Source: Terrabacter sp. MAHUQ-38 (GTDB taxonomy: Bacteria; Actinomycetota; Actinomycetes; Actinomycetales; Dermatophilaceae). From it: a stretch of DNA of 64,000 nt. A model generated the notes under the pieces. It did not search any database. It had not been told where the DNA came from and saw nothing but the letters and a program-made list of their open reading frames with translations. The position numbers and the translations under genes are program-made. The stretch lies in the NCBI RefSeq assembly GCF_014518425.1, contig NZ_JACVCU010000001.1:1116001-1180000 (forward strand), in the 5' to 3' direction. Below, piece by piece: positions 10,277 to 23,032 of this stretch. Each line of letters starts with the position of its first letter. Within the stretch, counting starts at the first letter, position 1.

Positions 10277-11356
10277 TCAGGCCGGAGGCATGCAGCGGAC
10301 GACGGTGAGCTCCCCCTCGACCCGGACCTCGCCGGCCCCGTAGGGCACGAGCAGCACGTCGCCCCGTCCCACTTCGGTGGGGCGGGGCGCGTCGGCACCC
10401 GGGCTCGCCGTGGCCCCCGTGTGCGCCGTCGTCGTCAGGGTGCCCCGGCCCACGACCACGACGACGACGGCGAAGGCCGCGGGAGCGGTGACCGGCGCCG
10501 TCGTCGTGGCCCGCAGCACCTCGGCGCGGAAGAACTCGGCGGCCTGCTCGGGCAGCGCGGGGCCGGCACCCTCGACGTCGGTCCAGCGGCGACGCAGCGC
10601 CGCCAGGTCCGCGGCGGTGAGCGGGCCACGGGCCACGCTCTCGAGGGCGAGCGGCACCGAGAGGCCGAGGAAGGCGTGCTCCTTCTCGAGTCCGAACCGG
10701 CGGTGCTCGAGCATGACCGACAGGTCGGTCGGCTCCTGCAGCTCCAGCACGAGGACGCCCTCGCCGATGGCGTGCGGTTGACCGCCCGGCACGAGCACAG
10801 TGTCGCCCGGCGAGACCTCGATGCGGTTGAGGGCCGCCAGGAGGCGCTCGTCCTGGGCCTCGACGAGCTCGGCCAGCTCCTCGGCCGGCAGCTCCTCGCG
10901 GAAGCCGAGCCAGACGCTCGCGCCGGGCTCGGCATCGAGGACGATCCACGCCTCGGTCTTGCCGTGGTCGCAGTCGAGGTGGGCCGCAGCAAACGCCCGG
11001 TCGGGGTGTGAGTGCACCGGAAGGCGTTCGCCGGCGTCGAGCAGCTTCGTCAGCAGACCCGGAACGACTCCGTGGGCCGCGACGTGGTCGGGCCCGAGCC
11101 AGTGCTCGGGATCGGAGGCGAGCGCGTCCGGCAGCGACGTGCCGTCCGCCAGCACCGTGACGCCGTCGCCACCCTCGGCGAACAGGCGCGTCGTCGAGGC
11201 CAGCCAGTCCTCGGGTCGGTGTCCGTCGAAGTCGGCCGGCACGTCGAGGCCCCGGAAGGAAAGGATGCGTGCGCCGCCACGGTAGAAGCGGTGAGGGGTG
11301 TTGGGCGGCAGGCGGGTGGGTTCGGTCACGGTCGGGCTGCTCCTCCGGTGGTTCAT
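10277..11356 (-). CDS. manA: Mannose-6-phosphate isomerase, class I
   Basis: A 359-residue type I phosphomannose isomerase that interconverts mannose-6-phosphate and fructose-6-phosphate. The Zn-binding cupin features are present: LPVHSHPDRAFA (His ligands and the family HPD motif), KTEAWIVLDAEPGA and PGGQPHAIGEGVLVLELQEPTDLS, which holds the catalytic-loop His. The Met at 11356 overlaps the stop of the upstream LacI gene (ATGA), which fixes the start and shows coupling. With the divergent GH92 mannosidase it forms a mannose-release and mannose-use module. C-terminal half is the usual beta-sandwich with Val-rich strands. Confidence 0.88.
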   Translation of the reverse strand: MNHRRSSPTVTEPTRLPPNTPHRFYRGGARILSFRGLDVPADFDGHRPEDWLASTTRLFAEGGDGVTVLADGTSLPDALASDPEHWLGPDHVAAHGVVPGLLTKLLDAGERLPVHSHPDRAFAAAHLDCDHGKTEAWIVLDAEPGASVWLGFREELPAEELAELVEAQDERLLAALNRIEVSPGDTVLVPGGQPHAIGEGVLVLELQEPTDLSVMLEHRRFGLEKEHAFLGLSVPLALESVARGPLTAADLAALRRRWTDVEGAGPALPEQAAEFFRAEVLRATTTAPVTAPAAFAVVVVVVGRGTLTTTAHTGATASPGADAPRPTEVGRGDVLLVPYGAGEVRVEGELTVVRCMPPA

Positions 11357-12384
11357 CGGGTCGGCACCCCGCGGCGTACGCCGGACGCGCGCACGATGAG
11401 CCGCGTCGGCATGACGACGGTCTGCGCGGGCGACTCGTCGCCGAGCAGCCGCGCGAAGAGCTGCTGGGCGGCCTTCTGCCCCATGGCTGCCGGGTCCTGG
11501 TGCACGACCGTGACGGGCGGGTCGATGAGCGCCGCGAGCTCGAAGTCGTCGTAGCCGATGAGGGACAGGGGCAGCCGCAGCTCGCGTTGGGCGAGCAGCA
11601 CCGCGAGGGTGATGCGGTTGTTGCCCGTGATGACGGCGGTGACCGACTCTAGCCCGTCGGTCCACCGCCTCAGGGTCTCCTGCACGGAGGCCGGTGTGTG
11701 CGGCCCCATCGACACGCGCGGAGTGCCGGGCAGGCCCAGTCCCTGGTGCGTGGCGACGAAGGCCTCCCGCCGCTGGCGCGCCGTCCAGAAGGCGGGGTCG
11801 TCACCGAAGAAGGCGATGCTCCGGTGCCCGTGCGCGACGAGGTGCTCGACGGCGCTGCGCACGCCGCCGTGGTTGTCGCTGAGCACGGTGTCGCGCGGCG
11901 TGCCCCGCACGGGCCGGTCCATGTAGACGATGGGGGTACTGCTCGCCTCGAGGACGGCGTCGGAGGAGGCGCTCTCGTCGGCCGGGACGACGACGATGCC
12001 GTCCACGCGGCGACTCACGAGGGCCTCGATGACGGCGCGCTCGCGCGACGGCGACCCCTCGGCAGATGCCGTGATCAGCTGGTGCTGCCGGATGCGTGCC
12101 TCGCGCTCGACCGCTGCGCCGACCTGCGAGTAGAAGGGGTTGGCCAGGTCCTCGACGACGAGGGCGATGGTGTAGGTCCTGCCCTGGCGCATCAGTCTGG
12201 CGCCGTCGTGGCGGCGGAAGCCGAGACGCTCGATGACCGCCCGGACCCGCTCGGCCGTGTCGGGTCGGACGCCTGGCTCGTGGTTGACCACCCGCGAGAC
12301 GGTCTTGACCGAGACGTGCGCCTCGGCGGCGACGTCGGCCATGGTCGGGCGGGTGGCTGTCCGGTGGTCAGACAACGCTGTCAT
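11353..12384 (-). CDS. LacI-family transcriptional regulator
   Basis: A 343-residue LacI/GalR protein. The N-terminal helix-turn-helix and hinge read TMADVAAEAHVSVKTVSRVV and GVRPDTAERVRAVIERLGF (about residues 14-60). The periplasmic-binding-protein-like sugar domain follows, with VYMDRPVRG and GNNRITLAVLL typical of effector-binding loops. It is transcribed with manA and divergent from the GH92 gene, so it most likely represses this module until a mannose-derived ligand appears. A near-perfect ACGCGT-centred palindrome at 12415-12428 is a good operator candidate. Confidence 0.87.
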   Translation of the reverse strand: MTALSDHRTATRPTMADVAAEAHVSVKTVSRVVNHEPGVRPDTAERVRAVIERLGFRRHDGARLMRQGRTYTIALVVEDLANPFYSQVGAAVEREARIRQHQLITASAEGSPSRERAVIEALVSRRVDGIVVVPADESASSDAVLEASSTPIVYMDRPVRGTPRDTVLSDNHGGVRSAVEHLVAHGHRSIAFFGDDPAFWTARQRREAFVATHQGLGLPGTPRVSMGPHTPASVQETLRRWTDGLESVTAVITGNNRITLAVLLAQRELRLPLSLIGYDDFELAALIDPPVTVVHQDPAAMGQKAAQQLFARLLGDESPAQTVVMPTRLIVRASGVRRGVPTR

Positions 12385-12414
12385 GCCGCCATCTGACCAG
12401 CGAGCGCCTGAAAT

Positions 12415-12428
12415 GGCAACGCGTCGCC
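12415..12428. promoter_or_regulatory. Candidate LacI operator
   Basis: GGCAACGCGTCGCC is a 14-base palindrome (12 of 14 positions symmetrical) with the central CpG expected for LacI-family operators. It lies 31 bases upstream of the LacI start and 180 bases before the GH92 start. Autoregulation is the simplest reading. Confidence 0.5.
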
Positions 12429-12452
12429 CGTGATCGGCGGTGCTGTCGGGGT

Positions 12453-12488
12453 GTTCTGTCCGATCGGATGTCCTGACCGGACAAGAAC
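12453..12488. promoter_or_regulatory. Inverted repeat in the lacI-GH92 divergent region
   Basis: GTTCTGTCCG at 12453-12462 is mirrored by CGGACAAGAAC at 12478-12488 with one bulged base, and an inner TCCGATCGGA palindrome sits at 12459-12468. It may be a second regulator site or an mRNA-leader hairpin of the GH92 transcript. A TTGACG hexamer, a possible -35, follows at 12500-12505. Confidence 0.4.
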
Positions 12489-12607
12489 GCTTCGCAGTGT
12501 TGACGCCCTTGTCGACGGGGACGAGTCTCGGCCGAGTCGGACACGGCTCGGGGTCGCTGCTCCGACCACCCATCGAGCACGGCTCAACGACGAGCACGGA
12601 GGAACCC

Positions 12608-15600
12608 ATGTCCCAGAGATCCGGGATCCGCAGAGGCGTCATCGCCCTCGCAGTCCTGGCCACGTCGACCGCGGGAGTGGTCGCCGGTCCATCACAGGCG
12701 GACGCCCATGGCGCCGCCGCACCACTCACAGCCCCGGCCGCGGATGCCGCGGCGGGCAACTTCTCGACGTCGTTCGAGACTGGGCAGCCGCAGCCCGCGC
12801 TCTCGACGGTCGAGTCCGGGCCGTCCGGTCCCCGCCAGCAGAACGTCAGCGGCCGGACGAGCAGCAACGGCAGCCTCCTCGAGTCGGTCGTCGGTGTCAC
12901 GGCAAGCGCCGAGAACACCCCCGGTGAGGTCGCGGCCAACCTCGCCGACGCCAACCCCGACACCAAGTGGCTCGCCTTCGCCTCCACCGGCTGGGCCCGC
13001 TACCAGCTCTCGGCACCCGCGAAGGTCGTCACGTACACGCTCACCTCCGCCAACGACGCGCCCGAGCGTGACCCGAAGAACTTCACCCTGCAGGGGTCGA
13101 CCGACGGCACGACCTGGACCGACCTCGACACCAGGTCGGACATCGACTTCGCGGCCCGCTTCGCCAAGCGCTCCTTCGACGTCGCCACGCCGGGCACCTA
13201 CGCCTACTACCGGCTCAACGTCACGGCCGTGCACTCGGGAGGCATCGTCCAGCTCGCCGACTGGGACATCTCCGACGGCTCGACCGGCACCGGGCCGGCG
13301 ACACCGATGGTCTCGAACGTCGGCTCGGGCCCGATCTCCGGCTTCAACATCAAGCCGCTCGCGGGCTGGACCGGCGTGAAGGCGCTGCGCTACTCCGGCG
13401 GCCACACGGCTGACGGCCGTGGCTACGCCTGGAACCGGCTCTTCGACGTCGACCTGCCCGTGACGCCGGCGACCGAGCTGCGCTACAAGATCTTCCCCGA
13501 CATGGTCGCGGGCGACCTCAGCTACCCGTCGACGTATGCCGCGGTCGACCTCCACTTCACCGACGGCACCTACCTGTCCGACCTGAAACCCCGAGACTCG
13601 CACGGCGTCTCGGGCAGCCCGAACGGCCAGGGCGCCGGCAAGATCCTCTACGCGAGCCAGTGGAACGACGTGAAGCTCGCCGTGGGCCGCGTCGCCGCAG
13701 GCAAGACGGTCGACCGCATCCTCGTCGGCTACGACAACACCACCGCGACGTCCGACACGCGCTTCGGCGGCTGGATCGACGACCTCTCGGTCGAGGCCAC
13801 CCCGGCCAGGGTCGACGCGTCCGACCTGACGAACTTCGTCGACACGCGCCGCGGCACGAACGCGTCCGGGTCGTTCTCGCGCGGCAACAACCTGCCGATC
13901 AGCGCCCTCCCGAACGGCTTCACGTTCTTCACGCCCGTGACGGACGCCAACTCGCAGTCGTGGGAGTACTACTACCAGTCGGCCAACAATGCGGCGAACC
14001 TCCCTCTCCTGCAAGGTCTTGCGATCTCGCACGAGCCGAGCCCGTGGATGGGTGACCGCAACCAGCTGTCGGTCATGCCGTCGATGACGGCCGGCACCCC
14101 GACCGGCAGCGCGACGGGACGTGCGCTCGCGTTCGACCACCGCACCGAGGTGGCCCGGCCCGACTACTACAAGGCCGTGCTCGCGGGTGGGCTCACCGCC
14201 GAGATGACGCCGGCCGACCACGGCGGTGTCTACCGGCTCACGTTCCCGGCCGCGACGTCGTCGGGGCACCTCGTGCTCGACACCGTCGACAACAACGGGA
14301 CGTTCACCGTCGACGCCGCGACCGGGACCGTGACGGGCTGGGTCGACAACGGCAGTGGCTTGTCCGCCGGCCGGAGCCGGATGTTCGTCTACGGCACCTT
14401 CGACCGGGCAGCGACTGCCACCGGCATCGCGCCGAACGGCCACACCGGCACCCGGTACGCGACGTTCGACACGACCAGCACCAAGACGGTGGTGCTCAGG
14501 CTCGCCACGTCGTTCATCTCGCTCGACCAGGCCCGGCGCAACCACGCCCTCGAGCTGGCAGCGCGGGACTTCGAGGCCGTGCACGCGGCCGCGAAGACGG
14601 CGTGGAACGGCCGGCTCGGCGTCGTCGAGGCGAGGACCAACGTCGACACGAACTCCGACGAGCAACGCACCACGCTCTACTCGAACCTCTACCGGCTCAA
14701 CCTCTACCCGAACAGCCAGTTCGAGAACACCGGCACGGCCGGGGCGCCGAAGTACCAGTACGCGAGCCCCGTTGCGGGCAAGTCGGGTTCGGCCACCGCG
14801 ACGACGACGAACGCCGCGGTCAAGGACGGCAAGATCTACGTCAACAACGGCTTCTGGGACACCTACCGCACGGTGTGGCCGGCCTACAGCCTGCTCTACC
14901 CGGAGGTCGCGGCCGAGATCGCCGACGGCTTCGTCCAGCAGTACCGCGACGGCGGCTGGGTCGCCCGGTGGAGCTCGCCGGGCTACGCCGACCTCATGAC
15001 CGGCACCAGCTCCGACGTGGCCTTCGCCGACGCGTACGTCAAGGGCGTCAAGCTGCCCGACCCGCTCGGCACCTACGACGCGGCACTCAGGAACGCGACG
15101 GTGCTCCCGACCTCGAGCGCGGTCGGACGCAAGGGCCTGGACACGTCGGTCTTCCTCGGCTACACGAGCACCGACACGGGCGAGAGCATCTCGTGGGGTC
15201 TCGAGGGGCTGGTCAACGACTACGGCATCGCCAACATGGCTGCGGCCCTGGCCAAGGACCCGGCGACCCCGGCGGCCCGCAAGGCGCAGCTGCTGGAGGA
15301 GTCGCAGTACTTCCTCGAGCGGTCGACGCACTACGGCAACGTCTTCAACCCGAAGGTGGGCTTCTTCCAGGGCCGCGGCGCCGACGGCAGCTTCCCGTCG
15401 ACCTTCGACCCCGAGGCCTGGGGCGGTGACTTCACCGAGACCAACGGCTGGAACTTCGCCTTCCACGCGCCGCACGACGGCAACGGCCTGGCGAACCTCT
15501 ACGGCGGCCGCGACGCGCTCGCCAAGAAGCTCGACACGTTCTTCTCCACCCCGGAGACGGCGACCAAACCGGGCGGCTACGGCGGCACGATCCACGAGAT

Positions 15601-17731
15601 GCTCGAGGCTCGCGACGTCCGGATGGGCCAGCTCGGGCAGAGCAACCAGGTCTCGCACCACATCGCGTACATGTACGACTGGACCGGCCAGCAGTGGAAG
15701 ACGGCCGAGAAGGTCCGCGAGATCATGCGCCGCCTCTACGTCGGCAACGACACCGCCCAGGGCTACCCGGGCGACGAGGACAACGGCGAGATGTCCGCGT
15801 GGTACGTCCTGTCGTCGCTCGGCTTCTACCCGCTCCAGGTCGGCTCGTCGCAGTGGGCCGTGGGCTCGCCGAAGTTCGAGCAGGTCACGGTGCACCGCAC
15901 GCAGGGCGACCTCGTCGTCAACGCGCCGGGCAACTCCGAGCAGAACCTCTACGTCCAGAGCGTCACGGTCAACGGCGCCAAGGTGAAGAGCGTCTCGATC
16001 GACCAGTCGCAGATCGCCGGCGCGACGCGGGTCGACTTCGCGATGGGTGCCAAGCCCTCCGACTACGGTGTGCGTGCCCAGGACGCCCCGCCGTCGGTGA
16101 CGCAGGGCACCGAGGCCCCGAAGCCGCTGAAGGACGCCACCGGACCCGGCCGTGGCACCGCGACGGCGACCGGTCTCGCCTCGGGCGCAGACGCGAAGGC
16201 GCTGTTCGACAACACGTCGCGCACGTCGGCGGCATTCGGCTCGGCCACGCCCACCGTGACCTTCGCCCTCGCAGGGGTCGGCCAGCGGGCGACGTGGTAC
16301 ACCGTGACCTCCGGTCCTCAGGCGGGCGACCCGTCCGCCTGGCGGCTCGAGGGATCGCGTGACGGTGGCGCGAGCTGGGCGGTGCTCGACACCCGGACGA
16401 ACCAGGCGTTCCCGTGGCGTGTCCAGACGCGCCCGTTCAAGGTGGCCGCACCGGAGACGTACACGGCATACCGTCTGGTCGTCACGGCGACGACGGGCGC
16501 GGCCGCGCCGAACCTGTCGGAGCTCGAGCTGCTCACCGACGGCTCGTTCGCCCAGAACACGCAGGTCAAGGTGTCGGCGGCGGCCCCGTTCGAGGTCGTC
16601 GAGGACACGGCGTGGTCGGGCACGGTCGGCGAGTTCTCCGGCGGCGTCGGCAGCAAGCCGGTCGACGCGACGGCGACGATCGCGTGGGGTGACGGCACGA
16701 CGTCGGCCGGCACGATCGAGGCCGGCGACCTCGGGTCGTACACGATCAGGGCCAGCCACACGTGGGCGGCACCCGGCTACTACCAGCCGAAGGTCACCGT
16801 CACGTCGGGCTCGACGTCGGCGAGCGCCCTCGGGGGCGTGACGGTGCACACCGCGGCCGTGCCGTCGTACGCCGCCGGGTTCGACTCGGTCTGCATCGGT
16901 CACGTCGGCGACGTGGTGCCGTGTGACGGCGACCGGGCGGGCCTGTCCCGTGAGGCGATCACCGCCGCCGGCGGCGTCCCGGGCAAGCTCGTCACCGTCC
17001 CGGGCACCGACCTGCGCTACTCGATCCCGGCCATCCCGGCGGGCGGGAAGGACAACGCGACCGGCGCGGGCCAGACGCTCGATGTCACCCTCGCCCCGGG
17101 CGCGACGAAGCTCTCGCTCATCGGCACGGCGACACAGAAGGACCAGGACACCGTCGGGACCGTGACGTTCAGTGACGGCACCAGTGCCAGCTACCCGATC
17201 CAGTACGGCGACTGGTGCGGTCCCGCGAAGTTCGGCAACGTCGTGGCTCTCGAGACGGGCTACCGCCTCAACGGCACCGGCACGGACAGCTGCCACGCGA
17301 AGCTCTTCGCGACGGCCCCGCTGACCATCCCCGCCGGCAAGACCGTCACCGGGATCACCCTGCCGACCCAGACCGGCGACCCCGGCACGGCCGGTCGGAT
17401 CCACGTGTTCGCGGTCGCCGACAACGGCACGGCACTGACCGTCGAGCCGGGTGCCGACACCACGACGACCGCCAGGACCGCGACCACCGTCGCGCTGGGC
17501 GCGGTGTCGGGTGGGGTGCCGGCCTCCGGTGACCAGCGCTACCGCGCCCGGGTCCAGTGGGGCGACGGGACGGTGACCGAGGACGCGAGCGTCTCGGCCA
17601 TCGGCTCCGACGGCACGGCCACGATCGGCGGCAGCCACACGTGGGCCGCCGCGGGCACCTACACGGTGCGGGTCCTGGCGTCCGACTCGCGCTCCGACGT
17701 GCTCGGCACGCTGACGGTCAGCGTGAAGTAG
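12608..17731 (+). CDS. Secreted multidomain GH92 alpha-mannosidase
   Basis: A 1707-residue secreted glycosidase. Residues 1-36 are a signal peptide. Residues about 90-220 form a discoidin (F5/8C, CBM32-like) domain (TPGEVAANLADANPDTKWLA). The GH92 N-terminal and catalytic domains span about 400-1150. GH92 hallmarks are NNGFWDTYRTVWPAYSLLYP and GDEDNGEMSAWYVLSSLGFY; the acidic residues there include the family's catalytic and Ca-binding positions. A second discoidin-like domain (about 1180-1310), two PKD-like domains (WGDGTT, WGDGTV with SHTWAA) and a linking beta-sandwich follow. GH92 enzymes are Ca-dependent exo-alpha-mannosidases acting on N-glycans or yeast mannan. ATG at 12608 follows ACGGAGGAA. 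Divergent from lacI-manA, consistent with mannan foraging. No LPXTG anchor is seen. Confidence 0.92.
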   Translation: MSQRSGIRRGVIALAVLATSTAGVVAGPSQADAHGAAAPLTAPAADAAAGNFSTSFETGQPQPALSTVESGPSGPRQQNVSGRTSSNGSLLESVVGVTASAENTPGEVAANLADANPDTKWLAFASTGWARYQLSAPAKVVTYTLTSANDAPERDPKNFTLQGSTDGTTWTDLDTRSDIDFAARFAKRSFDVATPGTYAYYRLNVTAVHSGGIVQLADWDISDGSTGTGPATPMVSNVGSGPISGFNIKPLAGWTGVKALRYSGGHTADGRGYAWNRLFDVDLPVTPATELRYKIFPDMVAGDLSYPSTYAAVDLHFTDGTYLSDLKPRDSHGVSGSPNGQGAGKILYASQWNDVKLAVGRVAAGKTVDRILVGYDNTTATSDTRFGGWIDDLSVEATPARVDASDLTNFVDTRRGTNASGSFSRGNNLPISALPNGFTFFTPVTDANSQSWEYYYQSANNAANLPLLQGLAISHEPSPWMGDRNQLSVMPSMTAGTPTGSATGRALAFDHRTEVARPDYYKAVLAGGLTAEMTPADHGGVYRLTFPAATSSGHLVLDTVDNNGTFTVDAATGTVTGWVDNGSGLSAGRSRMFVYGTFDRAATATGIAPNGHTGTRYATFDTTSTKTVVLRLATSFISLDQARRNHALELAARDFEAVHAAAKTAWNGRLGVVEARTNVDTNSDEQRTTLYSNLYRLNLYPNSQFENTGTAGAPKYQYASPVAGKSGSATATTTNAAVKDGKIYVNNGFWDTYRTVWPAYSLLYPEVAAEIADGFVQQYRDGGWVARWSSPGYADLMTGTSSDVAFADAYVKGVKLPDPLGTYDAALRNATVLPTSSAVGRKGLDTSVFLGYTSTDTGESISWGLEGLVNDYGIANMAAALAKDPATPAARKAQLLEESQYFLERSTHYGNVFNPKVGFFQGRGADGSFPSTFDPEAWGGDFTETNGWNFAFHAPHDGNGLANLYGGRDALAKKLDTFFSTPETATKPGGYGGTIHEMLEARDVRMGQLGQSNQVSHHIAYMYDWTGQQWKTAEKVREIMRRLYVGNDTAQGYPGDEDNGEMSAWYVLSSLGFYPLQVGSSQWAVGSPKFEQVTVHRTQGDLVVNAPGNSEQNLYVQSVTVNGAKVKSVSIDQSQIAGATRVDFAMGAKPSDYGVRAQDAPPSVTQGTEAPKPLKDATGPGRGTATATGLASGADAKALFDNTSRTSAAFGSATPTVTFALAGVGQRATWYTVTSGPQAGDPSAWRLEGSRDGGASWAVLDTRTNQAFPWRVQTRPFKVAAPETYTAYRLVVTATTGAAAPNLSELELLTDGSFAQNTQVKVSAAAPFEVVEDTAWSGTVGEFSGGVGSKPVDATATIAWGDGTTSAGTIEAGDLGSYTIRASHTWAAPGYYQPKVTVTSGSTSASALGGVTVHTAAVPSYAAGFDSVCIGHVGDVVPCDGDRAGLSREAITAAGGVPGKLVTVPGTDLRYSIPAIPAGGKDNATGAGQTLDVTLAPGATKLSLIGTATQKDQDTVGTVTFSDGTSASYPIQYGDWCGPAKFGNVVALETGYRLNGTGTDSCHAKLFATAPLTIPAGKTVTGITLPTQTGDPGTAGRIHVFAVADNGTALTVEPGADTTTTARTATTVALGAVSGGVPASGDQRYRARVQWGDGTVTEDASVSAIGSDGTATIGGSHTWAAAGTYTVRVLASDSRSDVLGTLTVSVK

Positions 17732-17743
17732 GCGCCGGAAGGG

Positions 17744-17781
17744 CCGCAGCCGCGGGGAGGCATGCCTCCCCGCGGCTGCGG
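17744..17781. terminator. Long palindromic bidirectional terminator
   Basis: A perfect 19-bp inverted repeat without a spacer (17744-17762 against 17763-17781), centred on GGCATGCC. It stands between the convergent ends of the GH92 gene (17731) and the UvrA-like gene (17784), so it can stop transcription from both sides. Confidence 0.85.
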
Positions 17782-17783
17782 GC

Positions 17784-20080
<2,297 letters not shown>

Positions 20081-20084
<4 letters not shown>

Positions 20085-20916
20085 CGGCTCAGCCTCTGGA
20101 ACGCGCGAACGGCGAAGGGCAGGGTGATCGCGGTGACGAGGAGAGGCCACATGACCGCCAGCATGACAGCGTGCTCCGACACCCAGCCACCGCTCGTCGC
20201 GCCGGGGTTGCCGAACGCCTCGCGGGTCGCGGTCGTCGTCCACGAGAGCGGGTTCCACGTCGCGATGGCGCCGAGCCAGCCGGGCATCAGCTCGGGCGAG
20301 GCGAACGCGTTGGAGAGCATGGTCACCGGGTAGAGCAGGCCGAACAGCCCGTTGGCCATCTCGGCGCTCTTCGCCTTGAGCCCCAAGACGATTCCCAGCC
20401 ACATCATCGCGAGCCGCAGCAACAGGAGCAGCGCGACCCCCAGTGCGAGACCGGCCAGCCCGGTGTTCCAGCGCCATCCGACGAGCAGGCCGCAGCCGAG
20501 CATGACGACGAGGCTGATGACGGAGTACAGCATGTTTGCCATGACCCGCCCCAGCACGACGGCCGACGGTGCGATCGGCATCGACCGGAAGCGGTCCATG
20601 ACGCCCTTCGCGTTGTCGGCCTGCACCGCGGCGACGGTCTCACCGAGCCCGAACGCCATCGTCTGCACGAACATCCCCGGCATCAGGAACTGCTGGTAGC
20701 TGCCGCCGCCGGCGACCTGCATCGAGCTGCCCAGGACGTAGGCGAAGAGCAGCACGAAGATGATGGGGAAGAGCAGCGTCCACAGGATCAGCTGCGGCTC
20801 GCGCACCCAGTGCGACACGTCGCGACCGGCGATGAGGAGCCCGTCGCGCAGCGCCCACCTCAGCCGCTCGCCGAGCCCATGCCCGCCCTGCACAGGAACC
20901 TGCACCGTTGCCGTCG

Positions 20917-20920
<4 letters not shown>
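20081..20920 (-). CDS. ABC-2 type permease, DrrB-like
   Basis: A 279-residue six-helix permease. Family motifs include LLFPIIFVLLFAYVLGSSM, the cytoplasmic loop MDRFRSMPIAPSAVVLGR and WNPLSWTTTATREAFGNPG. It overlaps the ATPase gene upstream (ATGA) and the UvrA-like gene downstream (GTGA), so the three are one tightly coupled operon. It is the membrane part of a drug exporter and is paralogous to 9402-10256. Substrate unknown; the DrrC-like partner suggests a DNA-binding or planar aromatic compound. Confidence 0.87.
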
Positions 20921-21969
<1,049 letters not shown>

Positions 21970-21987
21970 GGCATTCCTCCCTCTGCC

Positions 21988-22031
21988 TATACGCTGTAAA
22001 GTGATTCTTGGAACAATAGATTACGCCGTAA
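21988..22031. promoter_or_regulatory. Two TetR-type operator copies between exporter operon and tetR
   Basis: Two directly repeated elements of form WTACGCYGTAA occur: ATACGCTGTAA at 21989-21999 and the perfect palindrome TTACGCCGTAA at 22021-22031. Their centres are 32 bases apart, close to three helical turns, so bound dimers would sit on the same DNA face. They flank an A/T-rich core likely to hold both divergent promoters. Regulation of both tetR and the exporter operon is the natural inference. Confidence 0.65.
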
Positions 22032-22046
22032 GGAGTTGGCAAGCCC

Positions 22047-22841
22047 GTGGTGATCTACGTCGGTCAGGGCGACCCCGAGAAGTCCATGCGCCTGCTCTGG
22101 GGCGCGGTGCCGCAGGCGCCGCCGCGCCGAGGGCCGAAGGCCGCGATCAGCGTCGACGACATCGTCGCGGCGGCCATCGGGCTCGCCGACGAGGGCGGCA
22201 TCGACGCGGTCTCCATGCGCGCCGTGGGGGAGCGGCTCGGCCGCACCCCGATGGCGCTCTACACGCACGTGCCGGGCAAGGCCGAGCTCATCGAGCTGAT
22301 GTGGGACCGCGTGCTCGCCGGGCTGCCCACCTCCTACGACACGAGTGGGGGCTGGCGGGCGGCCTTGCGCGCGTGGGCGATCGACGTGTGGGAGTTCCAC
22401 CTCGCGCACGCGTGGACCCTCGACGTGTCCGGGGCGCGCGGCGGTCTCGGGCCGCACGAGACCCAGCAGCAGGAGACCTCCGGCTCGATCCTCGACGGGC
22501 TCGGCCTGTCGGGCCGCGACGTCATGCGCTGCGTCTGGTCGGTCTCGCGGCTCGTCCACGGCTCCGCGCGGGCCATGGCCGAGACCCGCCAGGCGACGAC
22601 CGCCACCGGCGTCGACGAGTACGACTGGTGGTACGCCCGGTCCGGCATGTTCAACGAGGTCGCGCCCGACTATGCGGACCGGTTCCCGTTCCTGACGCGC
22701 ATCGCCGCCGAAGGCACCTTCGAGGCGCTCGGCGACGGTGAGTCCTACCTCGAGGCCGAGGCCCGCGACACCTTCGAGTTCAGCCTCGAGCGCCTGCTCG
22801 ACGGCATCGAGACCTTCATCGAGTCGTCCGGGCGGCCCTAG
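22047..22841 (+). CDS. TetR-family repressor of the exporter operon
   Basis: A 264-residue TetR protein. A 30-residue N-terminal extension precedes the helix-turn-helix (ISVDDIVAAAIGLADEGGID then VSMRAVGERLGRTPMALYTH, about residues 34-80). The YTHVPGKAELIELMWD segment and the long C-terminal domain match the tetracycline-repressor C-terminal family common beside DrrA-type exporters. GTG at 22047 follows AAGGAG; the next codon is also GTG. It is divergent from the ATPase-permease-UvrA-like operon and separated from it by two matching palindromic elements, so it is the likely drug-responsive repressor. Confidence 0.87.
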   Translation: MVIYVGQGDPEKSMRLLWGAVPQAPPRRGPKAAISVDDIVAAAIGLADEGGIDAVSMRAVGERLGRTPMALYTHVPGKAELIELMWDRVLAGLPTSYDTSGGWRAALRAWAIDVWEFHLAHAWTLDVSGARGGLGPHETQQQETSGSILDGLGLSGRDVMRCVWSVSRLVHGSARAMAETRQATTATGVDEYDWWYARSGMFNEVAPDYADRFPFLTRIAAEGTFEALGDGESYLEAEARDTFEFSLERLLDGIETFIESSGRP

Positions 22842-23032
22842 CCGTGCTGCCCGCCGGCGCGCCCGGGACCGGAACGCCGCGGCCCGCCACCGAGGAGGTG
22901 ATGGCGGGACGCGGCCACTCGTGCGAGGGCGCGCAGGACCGGCTTCGTCGACGGACCTGCGCGCAGCCCCTGAGTAACCTAGGTGCCGGCAGGCACCCGT
23001 GGGGTAAAGAGTCGGTCAGGAAATCCTGAGAG
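22842..23032. other. Intergenic stretch with small hairpins
   Basis: No convincing gene. It contains an inverted repeat CCCGCCA/TGGCGGG (22883-22889 with 22902-22908) and a tighter one GGTGCC/GGCACC (22982-22987 with 22992-22997, 4-base loop). These are candidate terminators for tetR on one side and the secreted protease gene on the other. Confidence 0.45.

Noticed and set aside
22844-23029. A 61-residue plus-strand frame after tetR
   Set aside because: No ribosome binding site, random composition and hairpins inside it; treated as intergenic.
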